Origin: Malaya genurostris
Lineage: Eukaryota > Arthropoda > Insecta > Diptera > Culicidae
Length of the DNA: 64,000 nucleotides
NCBI RefSeq assembly: GCF_030247185.1
Contig: NC_080571.1
Location: 341,191,379-341,255,378 of the forward strand
Direction: 5' to 3'
Position numbers and translations under genes: made by a program. This document shows positions 23,001-33,600 of this stretch, piece by piece; position 1 is the first letter of the stretch, and every line of letters begins with the position of its first letter. Below the pieces are notes generated by a model. The model saw only the letters and a program-made list of their open reading frames with translations. It was not told where the DNA came from and did not search any database.

Positions 23001-23129
23001 AGGTTTTTTGCTATTTTCCCGTTTCAAATTAAATTTGCTTGGAAACGGTGCAGAATATAGAAAAACCCACCTGACAATGCCTTCGAAATTTAGTTGAGAA
23101 TATTCTGTGAAATATTCAGAATGATTCAT
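20051..23129 (-). pseudogene. 5'-truncated I-type non-LTR retrotransposon (RT, RNase H)
   Basis: Minus strand. 23129-21486 is one open frame (547 codons) for the reverse transcriptase, with motifs IQKPGKPASNHNSYRPIATL, QFGFRRNKGTNDCLALL, FLDIKGAFDSV, GLPQGSCLSPLLYNFYVNDID and a catalytic LADDG in place of the usual YADD. Further frames carry RNase H: YTDGSRIEEATGFGIF (21271-21065, ends in a stop), FTDSLSAIEAIRS and GNERADILAKRGA (21004-20687), then a Cys-rich end, HCACGEGNRDIDHVVWTC (20618-20328). Order and RNase H place it near the I clade (MosquI-like elements are known in Aedes), but the clade is an inference. Several frameshifts inactivate it. The 3' end appears to be the A-run at 20051-20060. 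Confidence 0.85.
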
Positions 23130-23576
23130 TGAGTTTAGCGGTCATGTTGTATATTTTTCTGACTGAAGAACTGCTGAAAATTGGAACGCTCGGAAATGCA
23201 TACCTCTACTTGTTCATCGAATATCTCGGCTTTGAAGGCTTGTATCATAAATCTACCGTGACAAAGTCTAGATAATTTAGTTTAGATACGATTAGTACAT
23301 GAAAACATATATATTATCGCGATAAAAATAAACTCTTGTATTTTTCTGTGAAACAAAGTCAGTTTCAATGCATCCGCCATTTTTTTCGCTTTGGTTTCCT
23401 GATAGCATTCTGAAAAAGGAGAAAGAAACAAAATTGGCTCGACAAGGCTGCCAAATACACATACATTCAATCTTTGTGAAAATTGAATATTTTTCCATTG
23501 ATTTTTGGAATCCATGTAATATCCAACCCATACGATAGATTTATGTGATAAAACTTCTCATCAAAATAATAAAATG
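23130..23576. other. No gene recognised
   Basis: Spacer between the non-LTR element and the mariner. Short frames at 23282-23531 (minus) have no recognisable content. Confidence 0.5.
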
Positions 23577-23746
23577 TACCTTATGATCAAAAAAGAATCC
23601 AATGTCCAATCGATAAACTTTTATTCTCTTAGCGTTGGCAACAGTTTTATACACATTCTGGCAAATTTTGACGCATATCGTACGATTAGTTTTTGTTTGG
23701 CGTCTATACGAAGAAGTTGAAAAATTTTCGTGTGGCGATTTTTATA

Positions 23747-24447
23747 ATGGATGAAAATTTAGAACAATGTGCGTGCATTAAATTTTGTGTTGCAAAAGGG
23801 ATTTAAGTGTTCCGAAACGTTGAAAATGTTAGAAAAGGCCTTTGGTGAATCGTGTCTAGGAAAAACACAAGGCATACGAGTGGTATAAACGCTTCAAAGG
23901 TGGTCGTACAAGCTTGGATCATGATGAGATCCCTGACCGCCCAACAACATCTGTTACTGAAGAAAACATTGAATCGGCGAAGCAAATCGTGTTGCAAAAT
24001 CGTTCTGTACCGATTAGAGAGATTGCTGTGTTGTTGGGCATCTCTTATGGATCAGCCGAACACATTTTAACTGATGTTTTGGGTTATAAACGCGTCGCTT
24101 CTCGGCTGGTGCCAAAAAAGCTGAATTTCACGATAATGCGCCGGCTCACACAGCGTTGGTTGTGTCACAGTATTTGGCCAAAAACTCAACCAATATCATC
24201 AACCAAGCACCGTACTTTCCAGGTATGGCCCCGTGTGACTTTTTCCTCTTCCCCAGACTCAAATTGCCATTGGGGGGGAACGCGTTTTGAGACCATAGAA
24301 ACCATAAAAGAGAATTCGCTGCGTGAACTGAAGGCTATACCTTCGGTGGCCTATAAAACTTGTATGGAAAATGGGATCAAGCGTTGGCATGCATGTATTG
24401 CCGCAGGAGGAGAGTACTTTGAAGGCGCCAATAAAGAAATTTATTAA
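23747..24447 (+). pseudogene. mariner (DD34D) transposase with core deletion
   Basis: It starts with MDENLEQCACIKFCVAKGI and then a premature TAA and frameshifts. The helix-turn-helix linker DHDEIPDRPTTS and VPIREIAVLLGISYGSAEHIL follow in the frame at 23914. After VPKKL the protein jumps directly to the C-terminal half. In another frame one reads DNAPAHTALVVSQYLAKN and YFPGMAPCDFFLFPRLKLP, placing the last two catalytic Asp residues 34 apart. The segment with the first catalytic Asp is deleted. The tail (RWHACIAAGGEYFEG) is typical of mariners. Dead copy. Confidence 0.85.
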
Positions 24448-24462
24448 AAATTGAAATATTGC

Positions 24463-24579
24463 GTTTTTGCCTTTCTCATATAGAAAGGTTATGCAATCAC
24501 TTGAAAAACCGACTAGTGAAAATTGGCCCGGAGGGCCAAGTGTCATATACCATTCGACTCAGTTCATCGAGCTGAGCAA

Positions 24580-24616
<37 letters not shown>

Positions 24617-26044
24617 CAAATAATCTCACTAGGTTTTCTCGGAGATGGCTGAACCGATTTTGACAAACTTGGATTCAAATGAAAGGTCTCGTGGTCCCAT
24701 ACGGAATTCCTGAATTTCATCCGGATCCGACTTCCGGTTCCGGAATTATAGGGTAAAGTGTGTTCAATATTGTACACCGTCACTTAAACCGGCGAAACAA
24801 AACACGTAAAAAATTTTCTAAACTGGTCTCAAAATCACACAAATCGAAAGTCATTATCAGTAGGCAACTAAACAAACCGATTCCGGCTATCGTGGTTCCC
24901 GGTATCCGGTTCCGGAAGTACCGGAAATAGTGGTCATATATACCAAAATAGATCTCACTCACTTTTCTCAGCGATGGTTTGATCGATTTCCACAAACTTA
25001 GATTCAAATGAAAGGTCTCGTGGTCCCATACGGAATTCCTGAATTTCATGCGGATCCGGCTTCCGGTTCCGGAATTATAGGGTAAAGTGTGTTCAATATT
25101 GTACACCGTCACTTAAACCGGCGAAACAAAACACGTAAAAAATTTTCTAAACTGGTCTCAAAATCACACAAATCGAAAGTCATTATCAGTAGGCAACTAA
25201 ACAAACCGATTCCGGCTATCGTGGTTCCCGGTATCCGGTTCCGGAAGTACCGGAAATAGTGGTCATATATACCAAAATAGATCTCACTCACTTTTCTCAG
25301 CGATGGTTTGATCGATTTCCACAAACTTAGATTCAAATGAAAGGTCTCGTGGTCCCATACGGAATTCCTGAATTTCATGCGGATCCGGCTTCCGGTTCCG
25401 GAATTATAGGGTAAAGTGTGTTCAATATTGTACACCGTCACTTAAACCGGCGAAACAAAACACGTAAAAAAATTTCTAAACTGGTCTCAAAATCACACAA
25501 ATCGAAAGTCATTATCAGTAGGCAACTAAACAAACCGATTCCGGCTATCGTGGTTCCCGGTATCCGGTTCCGGAAGTACCGGAAATAGTGGTCATATATA
25601 CCAAAATAGGTCTCACTCAGTTTTCTCAGCGATGGTTTGACCGATTTCTACAAACTTAGATTCAAATGAAAGATCTTGTGGTCCCATACGGAATTCCTGA
25701 ATTTCATCCGGATCCGACTTTCGGTTCCGGAGTTATAGGGTAAAGTGTGTTCAATATTGTACACCGTCACTTAAAATATTTTCGGATACAACAAACATTT
25801 AAATCGTAATTTAGAGTGCGTAATAGAATAGTTTGTGTGCCATGTTAGTCGGTTTTTTGGTTTTTGGAAATGTGGATGACTCACGCAATCAAAGCATTGT
25901 TTTATTCTGTATGTTATACTAGTTAATGCACAAACAATCTCTTGGTTTGTTTCAAAAATCGAAGAGATAAATTTTGAATGGAATACCACAATATTATATG
26001 TACATGAGAAAGGCATCATTACACCACTAGGTGGATTAAAACAG
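24463..26044. repeat. Dispersed repeat (GCCTTTCTC / CCACCTAGTGG ends) with 329 bp tandem units
   Basis: One end reads TTTTTGCCTTTCTCATATAG, the other GAGAAAGGCATCATTACACC followed by ACTAGGTGGATTAA. The same pair of ends bounds 34411-35703, and single ends occur at 45485 and 59230, so this is one repeat family. After a (TG)n microsatellite at 24588-24612, a 329 bp unit is repeated in tandem. The anchor TCTC-G-GATGG-TG occurs at about 24637, 24973, 25302 and 25631, and the central copies look almost identical. No coding function; two identical 110-codon minus-strand frames arise only from the repeat. It is inserted in the mariner relic. Confidence 0.8.
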
Positions 26045-26085
26045 GTTTTTTTAATAAAATTTCGGTTCTTTTTTTGATCATAAAA

Positions 26086-26718
26086 TATGCTGGCAACCCG
26101 GTACAGTTTGCTTATATACGAGAGAGTACAGGAGAAATACGATGCGCAAAGGGAATTGAGCGAGCCACGTGGTTGATTTCAAACTCAACACGCGACCCTC
26201 TGCCCTCAGACCATAATAATGCTCTTTTTATTTATTTCTGTGCGCGTAGAAATAAGAAATATTTGCTTTGAAGTAAAAATCAAATGTACTTGAATCAAAG
26301 GAAAATGAAAATAATGGGGTAAAACGGTACAACGAGTTTGCTGCTGTCTTTAAAACAATGAGCAATCGATTTGCTAGACATTTTTATATCAGGAACACTC
26401 TATTCGCTCTTCTGCAAATACTTCGGTTTTATGTTATATAGTTATGCTTGAATAAAATACAGTACAAAAGGAATCTTGGGGTAAAGTGAACATGATAGCG
26501 TTTGGTGCGGTCCTTCTAAATATATGGAATCGATTTTACTGACCACTTGACACCAAAAAGGTTCTTTGTGGTCAGCTGTATCATGCCTCCAAAAAATCAT
26601 CACGATGTTAGTCCATTTTTCCCCACTGTGCAATGCAACAAACGTAACTTGTTGGTGCGTTTGATTCAACATAACTCAATCTTATCTACTAATAATACCG
26701 CTACTTATGATTCCCCAG
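26086..26718 (+). other. Upstream intron sequence of the TRP gene, no exon recognised
   Basis: AT-rich sequence ending in a clear splice acceptor (TTCCCCAG at 26711-26718). No upstream TRP exon (ankyrin repeats, TM1-4) could be recognised here or elsewhere to the left, so the preceding intron is either over 26 kb long or holds short exons that I missed. Confidence 0.5.
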
Positions 26719-27688
26719 GTACAAAAAGAAATGGCCATCAACAGGTTTGCTGCCGATTTGCCCCGCGAAAAGTGGGACACCTGGGATCCGATGCTGATTT
26801 CCGAGGGTTTGTTCAGTGCAGCAAACATTTTCAGTTCGCTCAAGCTGGTGTACATCTTCTCGGTCAATCCGCACCTGGGGCCGCTCCAAGTGTCCCTGTC
26901 GCGGATGGTGATGGACATCATGAAGTTTTTCTTCCTTTACGTGCTGGTGCTGTTTGCCTTCAGCAGCGGTTTGAATCAACTGCTTTGGTGAGTTGTGACA
27001 TCGAAATTGTTGTGGTCGGGACTTGACTTAGAAATGTGTTTTGCTTTTTTTTTGTTTTAGGTATTATGCCGATCTGGAGAAAAAGCGATGCCCGGATGTA
27101 ACAACGTTCTCCGGGTCGTCCAACCTAACATCGACGGATCCAAACGCTTGCGTAGTGTGGAGACGATTCGCGAAGTAAGTCGGCGAATAATAAATTTTCT
27201 TGCAGTTTGAAAAAAAAATTTTGCTTTGACAGCCTGTTCGAAACGATTCAAACGCTCTTCTGGGCGGTCTTCGGTTTGGTGGATTTGGAAAACTTTGAAC
27301 TGGATGGAATCAAGATATTCACCCGGTTCTGGGGAATGCTGATGTTCGGAACCTACTCGGTGATCAACATTGTGGTGCTACTCAATCTGCTGATCGCTAT
27401 GATGAATCATTCCTATCAGCTCATATCGGTAGACAACTTTGTACTGGCCGTAGTTATTGACCGGGTGCCTAACAGTTTAGTAAACATTTTCAGGAACGTG
27501 CTGATGTGGAGTGGAAATTTGCTCGATCGAAACTGTGGATTAGCTATTTCGAGGAAGGCGGAACCTGTCCCCCGCCTTTCAACATTATTCCGACACCGAA
27601 GTCAATCTTCTACGTCTTCCAGTGGGTCAAGCGGAAATTCTGTGGTCATTCCAAAGCCGTAAAAAAGGAACACATGAAAACAATTCGA
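26719..27688 (+). CDS. trpgamma: TRP channel pore-domain exons (four exons)
   Basis: Exons 26719-26987 (S4-S5 and S5), 27061-27174 (extracellular turret, YYADLEKKRCPD), 27233-27428 (pore loop and S6) and 27494-27688 (TRP domain, starting ERADVEWKFAR). Introns are 73, 58 and 65 bp. Splits: W codon across exons 1/2 (TG|G), N codon across 2/3 (AA|C), phase 0 at 3/4. The donor at 27429 is GTAGAC, weaker than the others. Confidence 0.9.
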
Positions 27689-30600
27689 GTGAGTAACGAT
27701 CCGATCCAGCCACCGATGAGTCACCACTTCCACCACTGGGTGCATTGGATGCATTTTCCGGAACGTGGAAGGCGGAAGGTTTCTCATGTTTTTGCCCGTC
27801 GCACCGTGTGTTGTTAATGTTTGATTTCTCCTGCTTTTTCACCATTCCTCCTCTTGCTATTTTCCCCACTCGTTGATGCTTCCTCGTCTTTGCATCTGTT
27901 TTCAATTTCGTTCCGTGTGGAATATCTTTTCCTCTTCCGCCTGTTTGCTCTGCTTCTCTCTTGTTGTTGTTTCGTTTTAGCGGAAGGTGAAACAAGCCAG
28001 CGAACGGGACTTCCGCTATCAGAGCATTATGCGAAATCTAGTCCGGCGGTATGTCACCGTAGAACAGCGTAAAGCCGAATCGCAGGGTGTCACCGAGGAC
28101 GACGTGAACGAGATCAAACAGGACATCTCTGCCTTTCGCTGTGAACTTGTGGAAATTCTGAAGAACAGTGGAATGAACACGACCAGTGCCACCGGTTCCG
28201 GGGGAGGCGTTGGGGGAAAGAAGAACCGTCAGAAGGAACGGCGACTGATGAAAGGATTCAACATTGCACCACCGCCGGCACCAGAATCGGGTCAGCATCT
28301 AACACCAGTTTCCGAGTTCACCACGCAACTTCCGGACCAATCGTCACACGAACTGTTTGCCGGAGTATACGGGCCAGGTCTCACCACCAAGAAAGCCCTG
28401 CACCAAGTCAATCCTATGCACCAGTTTTCATCACAGTCGCAAAGTTCCTTCGGTGAAAACAATAATCCCATTCACAGACTTGCCAAACTAGCACCGAAGT
28501 TCCATTCCAAAAGACCTGGCTCGCAGAAGAAACGATGGGGTAGTAAAATCCCACCTAAAAACCAATAGAACGCTCGCAGCTAATGGCTTTCCAAACCAAT
28601 TAAAATCTATTTCTAGGTACCCTGATTGAGGCAGCCAAGCAGGGAAGTGTGTCGCGGTTTATTGGCCGGTCTCGGTCGGAGGATTCTGTCTGTAATCATG
28701 GTCCGCGGGGTGAGTCTGCGAGTCACAGCAACAGTCCGGCATCGGACGAAGCCATCACCGAGTCACCGTCCGATTCGAATCCTAGTTTGGACCGGCCGGA
28801 TGTGGATCCATCGCCGGATCCAGACAAGCGTCACCATCATCACCATGGCAATGACCGATCGCACGGTTCGGGAAAAGCGAAAGATTCTTCCTCGCACCAT
28901 TACCATTTGCACTTCGGAGCACTGGCCGCCCTGAAGCGAAAGAGGAAAAAATTCTCCAACAGTCGGAACAGCAGTCCGGTGTTGGATCCACCCGCCTCCG
29001 AAGCGAAGGTCACGCAGAGCCCACGGGCTAATGCCAACAGCAAGGTATGTAGGGGGAGGGGATTTACATTGGAAGAAATCGAGAAAAAAATGCATTTTTG
29101 TTATTATTTTTTTCAAAACTTCTTCGACGGCTTTCGGATGAGCTCGTTGTCTTCCTTTAAAATGTCTAGAAACTTCTGAAACTACTTCGTTGAACTTCGC
29201 AAAACCTTGGCATTACGTTCCTTTTGTGGAATTCGACCTCCTGTTTCAACAGACTTTGCAGCCGATTCCTAGCGTACAAAATCATTGCATGGCTGGTTGG
29301 TGCTACGATCATACTAACAGTAAGAATCCTTCCAGGTCAAGACTCGAACATACGACAAATGGGTTGTAAGACCAGCGCCCTTTACAATAAAATCGACAAC
29401 CTTGGACTATTTCCGACAACTTCCTACTTCTAGCTTGCCAAAATTGCCCAAAATTTAAAGATGTATGTTTTCAGGCTTTCTTGCATAAATCGCTTCAACT
29501 GTTGTGTATTACCTTTTTCATGCACCCAAACTTGCACCGTTTAAAAACAGTTTTTTTCGCTACATCTTCTACGTAACTGTTTTTACGAACCAAATCCCAA
29601 ATAACGCGAACTTTCTTTACGAACCTACTTCGTAAAAAAGGATATTTTCATACAATGAAAACGTGTTCCGGGTAATTGATGTTCCAAACTACTAAAGAAT
29701 GTCCCAGAAACTATGGACGCAACCAAAAACCGCTGCCATTTCGCAATGGTTCAGAATCTGTCAATTTTTATGGCTGTGTCCTGTTGTTTACACTTTTCTC
29801 TACCCACTTGTGCAGTTGTTTATTCGTTTTCATTAGTTTGTTTCGAAATGCGTGGACTTTCAGCAGAACTACGTCGAAACATTGTGTACAAATGGCGCAC
29901 AGAACGCGGACTGTCACTGAGAAAGATAGCAAAAATGGAAGGAGTAAGTGAAAAATCCGTGCAAAATGCAATCAGGAAGTTCGGTGAGGATAACACCTTT
30001 GAGGATAAACCGAAATCGGGTCGAAAAAAGGTCCTGCTAACCCTCAGTTGGATAAACGCATACTGAAGGCGTTCGTGCAAAAGAAAGAGGTTTCAGTTCG
30101 GGATGTGGCCAAAAAAGTGGGCACGTCGAAGTCAAATGTTCTTCGTGCTAAAGAACGTTTGAATCTTCGAACCTATAAGAAGCAGAAACAACCAAAACGT
30201 AGTCCGAAACAAGAAGCATCGATCAGGCCGAGGGTTCGAAAGCTGTACAATACGATTCTTGCTGGAAATTTGAACTGCCTAATCATGGACGACGAAACCT
30301 ACGTGAAACTCGATTACAAATCCTTGCTGGGACCACAATATTATACGGTGCGAGATGGGCAAGTGTTACACCAGTCCGAGACATCAATTGAAGTCGAAAA
30401 ATTTGGTAAGAAAGGTATGGTCTGGCAAGCAATTTGTAGCTACGGTAAGATTTCGAAACCCTTCATCTCCACTGCTTCAATGAACAGCGAAATATACATC
30501 AAGGAATGTTTACAAAACCGACTTCTACCCATGATTCGAAGCCACAAGGATCCTATTGTCTTCTGGCCAGATCTTGCTTCTTGCCACTACTCGAAATCAA

Positions 30601-33600
30601 CGGTAGAATGGTATACTACCAAAAATGTCACTTTCGTCCCAAAAAACATGAATTCACCAAATTGCCCACAACTTCGACCAATTGAGGGATTTTGGGCATT
30701 AACGAAGGCACATCTTAGAAAACATGTCTCGGCAGCCGAAACCGTTCAACAGTTCGAAAAAGATTGGAAAAAAGTGTCAAAACTTGTCGCCAAGAAGTCT
30801 GTACGGAATTTAATGAGGAACGTTCGCAAGAAGGTGCGCCAGCTAGTCTACAATGGCTAAGTAGCAAATGTTGAGAATAATATTCTGTTGTTGTAGTCTA
30901 ATATTATCAGTATATCGAATAAAGTTTGAATATCTAACACTAGTAAATTATTTACAGCGAAATCAATGTGCGTCCATACTTTCTGGGACAGTCTTTACAA
31001 TAAGAGTATTGATGTGGAACACACCTTTATTTTCTATGTAGGGGTGTAGAAATGTGGTCAGGTTTCAAACAGTCTATTTTGTATCAATATTCAATATTAT
31101 TTCATCATTTGATTGAGAATATTTCTAAGTTTCGAGTTGAATGTATCAAGCCACGTATTCTCAATTATTTATGATTGAATTTTGATTAGTAGCGAGCAGT
31201 GTCCTATTTTGTATGCCAAAAATCTCCGGCACACCGGATTTCCCTACCATAGACGACAGTTTTGAAGGAGTAAGCGATATATCAAAGGGAAAGCATCGCT
31301 CTGATTGGTCAATCGATGCGAAAGCGAAGCTGTTGGAAGCACGCGAATCTATAAATAGAAGCGAAATTATAGCTAACGTTTCAGTCCAACGCGTAGCATG
31401 CTAGAGGTAGGTTGTTGCTAGACAGCAAGACAAAAACGTGCCATAAAACGATTTGAAGCTTTAATTGCTAATGTCTGATCTTGTGTCATGCAAGCTCGGA
31501 TGACATTCCATGTTATGTCGTTTCAGCTGAGAAATTGACAACTACTCCAGGGTAAATGTTGAGTGCGTAAGATTAATTTCAAATTTATATAAGATGAGCT
31601 CGATTGATAATGAGAAAAAGTTTTTGGCTTCAACCGAAATCGCAGAATGGTAGAGGAGCTTAACTGCTTGCATACAAAACTTGAACACAAGCTTGGCGAA
31701 GGGAAGCTTAAATATCGATATCTGTATCACAAGTATGTACAAACATATACATAATTGCATACATTTGGGCTATTGATGTAATTTCGTCGGCTACAAAACA
31801 AATACAAATCAAGACAAACGATGTTCGGTGTTTGTCAAGATCAATCTAAGATGACTCTCGTGCAATTGCGGTTCGAAAGTGTGACGATTGATTGAACTTT
31901 TTGATTGTAAAAGGTGATTTTTTTGAGGTTAGGATTTTCATGCATTAGTATTTGCTCAGATTTTTTGAGGTTATGATTTTCATGCATTATTATTTGCTCA
32001 GTATGCTCTGACATTTCATCATGAATAGACTTACTAACGAGCAACGCTTGCAAATCAGTGAATGGGCCCTAGAAAAGTTGGCAGAAAATCCGCTTTTTTA
32101 TCGACAAATTTTGTTCAGCGATGAGGCTCATTTCTGGTTGAATGGCTACGTAAATAAGCAAAATTGCCGCATTTGGAGTGAAGAGCAACCAGAAGCCGTT
32201 CAAGAACTGCCCATGCATCCCGAAAAATGCACTGTTTGGTGTGGTTTGTACGCTGGTGGAATCATTGGACCGTATTTTTTCAAAGATGCTGTTGGACGCA
32301 ACGTTACAGTGAATGGCGATCGCTATCGTTCGATGCTAACAAACTTTTTGTTGCCAAAAATGGAAGAACTGAACTTGGTAGACATGTGGTTTCAACAAGA
32401 TGGCGCTACATGCCACACAGCTCGCGATTCTATGGCCATTTTGAGGGAAAACTTCGGAGAACAATTCATCTCAAGAAATGGACCGGTAAGTTGGCCACCA
32501 AGATCATGCGATTTGACGCCTTTAGACTATTTTTTGTGGGGCTACGTCAAGTCTAAAGTCTACAGAAATAAGCCAGTAACTATTCCAGCTTTGGAAGACA
32601 ACATTTCCGAAGAAATTCGGGCTATTCCGGCCGAAATGCTCGAAAAAGTTGCCCAAAATTGGACTTTCCGAATGGACCACCTAAGACGCAGCCGCGGTCA
32701 ACATTTAAATGAAATTATCTTCAAAAAGTAAATGTCATGTACCAATCTAACGTTTAAAATAAAGAACCGATGAGATTTTGCAAATTTTATGCGTTTTATT
32801 GTTTAAAAAAGTTCTCAAGCTCTTAAAAAATCACCCTGTAGATCATTACAGATTTTGGTTGCCTTGTTCCACATCAATGGCTGCGAACAACCCCATGGGG
32901 CTGATCCTTGTAGTTTTTTTGGAACGGGTTTGATATGTGGTACCAAAATTGAGAAATCCTTGGTGACGACTTTCGCTTTATCGAAATTCCTTGAAAACCT
33001 TAATAATATGATTATTCTCGGAACGAGAATTTGTAGAAGACGGAAAACGATGTTTGACGTCGATTCGAATTCTAAGATAACGAAGTTCGGTTTATCGATA
33101 TTCCTTGAAAACCCATAAAATAAGAATATTTTCAGAACACATTCAATACCAATACATCCAAACCTCCTTTTACGAACACCTATTTTTACGTTGGCCTGTT
33201 TTTACGTAACTCTTTTTACGAACCAAATCCCAAATAACTTCGTAAAAAGAGTTTTTTGCCGAGGGGGACGACAGATCCGGATAATGCCACGAAAAACTTG
33301 AAAAGTCAATGGAAACTAATCAGATTGCATTTATCCTCATTAATACATCTAACCGTTCAAAAGCGCATCCAACCGTTGATAAGAAAATCGAAGCACATGC
33401 GATCTCTCCTAAAGTCTTGTATTTTCCTTCATGACATTTAACGAGTTGTCAACACAACGCTACCAATCAAGAAAATAAATTGCTGGATAAGTTTGTGGTG
33501 CATTAAATAATAAAAAAATTCATAGGGGGCCAAAGGTGTATGGCATCCTGGAAAGAGCGACAAACATCATATCATACTGTTTGTATCGGCAGTTTGATTG

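Larger units (their letters stand above)
23579..26085 (+). mobile_element. DD34D mariner relic interrupted by a dispersed repeat
   Basis: Left end TTATGATCAAAAAAGAATCC (about 23581) and right end GGTTCTTTTTTTGATCATA (about 26064-26082) are inverse repeats. The mariner coding region starts at the ATG at 23747 and ends at a TAA at 24447. The rest of its 3' part, beginning TTTTTTAATAAAATTTCGG, resumes at about 26045 after the dispersed repeat at 24463-26044. Confidence 0.75.

Noticed and set aside
24780..25441. Two identical 110-codon minus-strand frames
   Set aside because: They follow from the 329 bp tandem units in a non-coding dispersed repeat; the frame does not persist in the outer, diverged units.
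24637..25700. Regular repeats considered as a CRISPR-like array
   Set aside because: Units are long (329 bp) and contiguous without unique spacers, in eukaryotic DNA.
31213..31404. 63-codon frame covering the candidate promoter
   Set aside because: Composition is unremarkable, no match is recognised, and the promoter elements lie inside it.
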